A stretch of DNA of 14,120 nucleotides from Temnopleurus reevesii (lineage: Eukaryota; Echinodermata; Echinoidea; Temnopleuroida; Temnopleuridae): assembly GCA_036244855.1 (NCBI GenBank), contig BQKZ01006780.1:1-14120 (forward strand). The letters run 5' to 3'. Made by a program: the position numbers and the translations under genes. The notes beneath the pieces are model-generated. The model saw only the letters and a program-made list of their open reading frames with translations. It did not search any database and was not told the origin of the DNA. Numbering within the stretch: the first letter of the stretch is position 1; every line of letters starts with the position of its first letter. Below, piece by piece: positions 13,956 to 14,120 of the stretch.

Positions 13956-14120
13956 CAAATATATACTGTTATGAGAGGTTCTGGTTAAAACTATGGGCCC
14001 GATGTGCCTGCAAAAGTACTATTTGCTGAGGGGCGCAGACCCGAAGCAAATAGTACTTTTGCAGGCACAGAGGGACCATAGTTTTAATCCAGAACCTTGA
14101 ATGAACACAGTATATATTTG
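13956..14120. repeat. long near-perfect hairpin reaching the window end
   Basis: Left arm 13956-14027 pairs with right arm 14045-14120 around a 17-base loop (GAGGGGCGCAGACCCGA). The inner arm, TGTGCCTGCAAAAGTACT then ATTTGCT, is perfect over 25 bp. The middle TTAAAACTATGG and outer AGGTTCTGG and CAAATATATACTGT also pair, with small mismatched gaps. The last base of the window is still paired, so the structure may extend beyond it. Foldback transposon or palindromic MITE; no TSD can be assessed. Confidence 0.85.

Overview
The window looks like non-coding-rich genomic DNA of a marine invertebrate deuterostome, most likely an echinoderm. This is inferred from spliceosomal introns with GT-AG borders, a tRNA-derived SINE ending in (ATT)n, many short inverted-repeat (MITE/foldback) elements, and a dispersed repeat of a kind I associate with sea urchin and sea star genomes. 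No bacterial-style operon or long ORF exists; the longest ORFs are chance or repeat-derived.

One plus-strand gene spans the window and ends inside it. Seven exons (2432-2533, 3251-3403, 7000-7182, 7765-7868, 8200-8267, 10253-10373, 12901-13094) join in one frame across six introns and give 307 codons plus stop. All junction phases match (AG|A, AG|C, TC|G, G|CT, phase 0, G|GG). The product starts inside a thrombospondin C-terminal (TSP_C, L-lectin-like) domain, continues into a laminin-G/pentraxin-like (ConA-like) domain, then an unrecognised region. It ends with a polybasic proprotein-convertase-type site followed by an acidic 15-residue tail terminating in HDEL, the ER-retrieval signal. Residue numbers below count from the first full codon of exon 2432-2533. 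Earlier exons lie upstream; the last 3 codons of one TSP_C exon sit at 1-9.

Layout: 1-583 holds a tandem partial duplication of a TSP_C exon and a third, frameshifted copy. 1265-2102 holds a piggyBac-like MITE and a nested pair of inverted-repeat elements. 2943-3199 is a minus-strand SINE. 3548-6950 is a large intron bounded by two oppositely oriented copies of one MITE and containing a palindromic 17-bp motif scattered about every 170-210 bp, a 156-bp tandem duplication and a dispersed repeat. 7434-7702 is a foldback with a hammerhead-ribozyme-like core. 8750-12207 carries further foldbacks, a SINE inserted in a MITE, and a second uninterrupted copy of that MITE. 12681-12812 is an ATT-type microsatellite. 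After the stop codon there is a diverged duplicate of the HDEL tail, then AT-rich 3' sequence and, at the window end, a hairpin with arms of more than 70 bp.

The most interesting biology is the combination of a convertase-like site directly upstream of an HDEL tail (a possible removable ER-retention tag), with alternative open 3' ends that would lack the tail.
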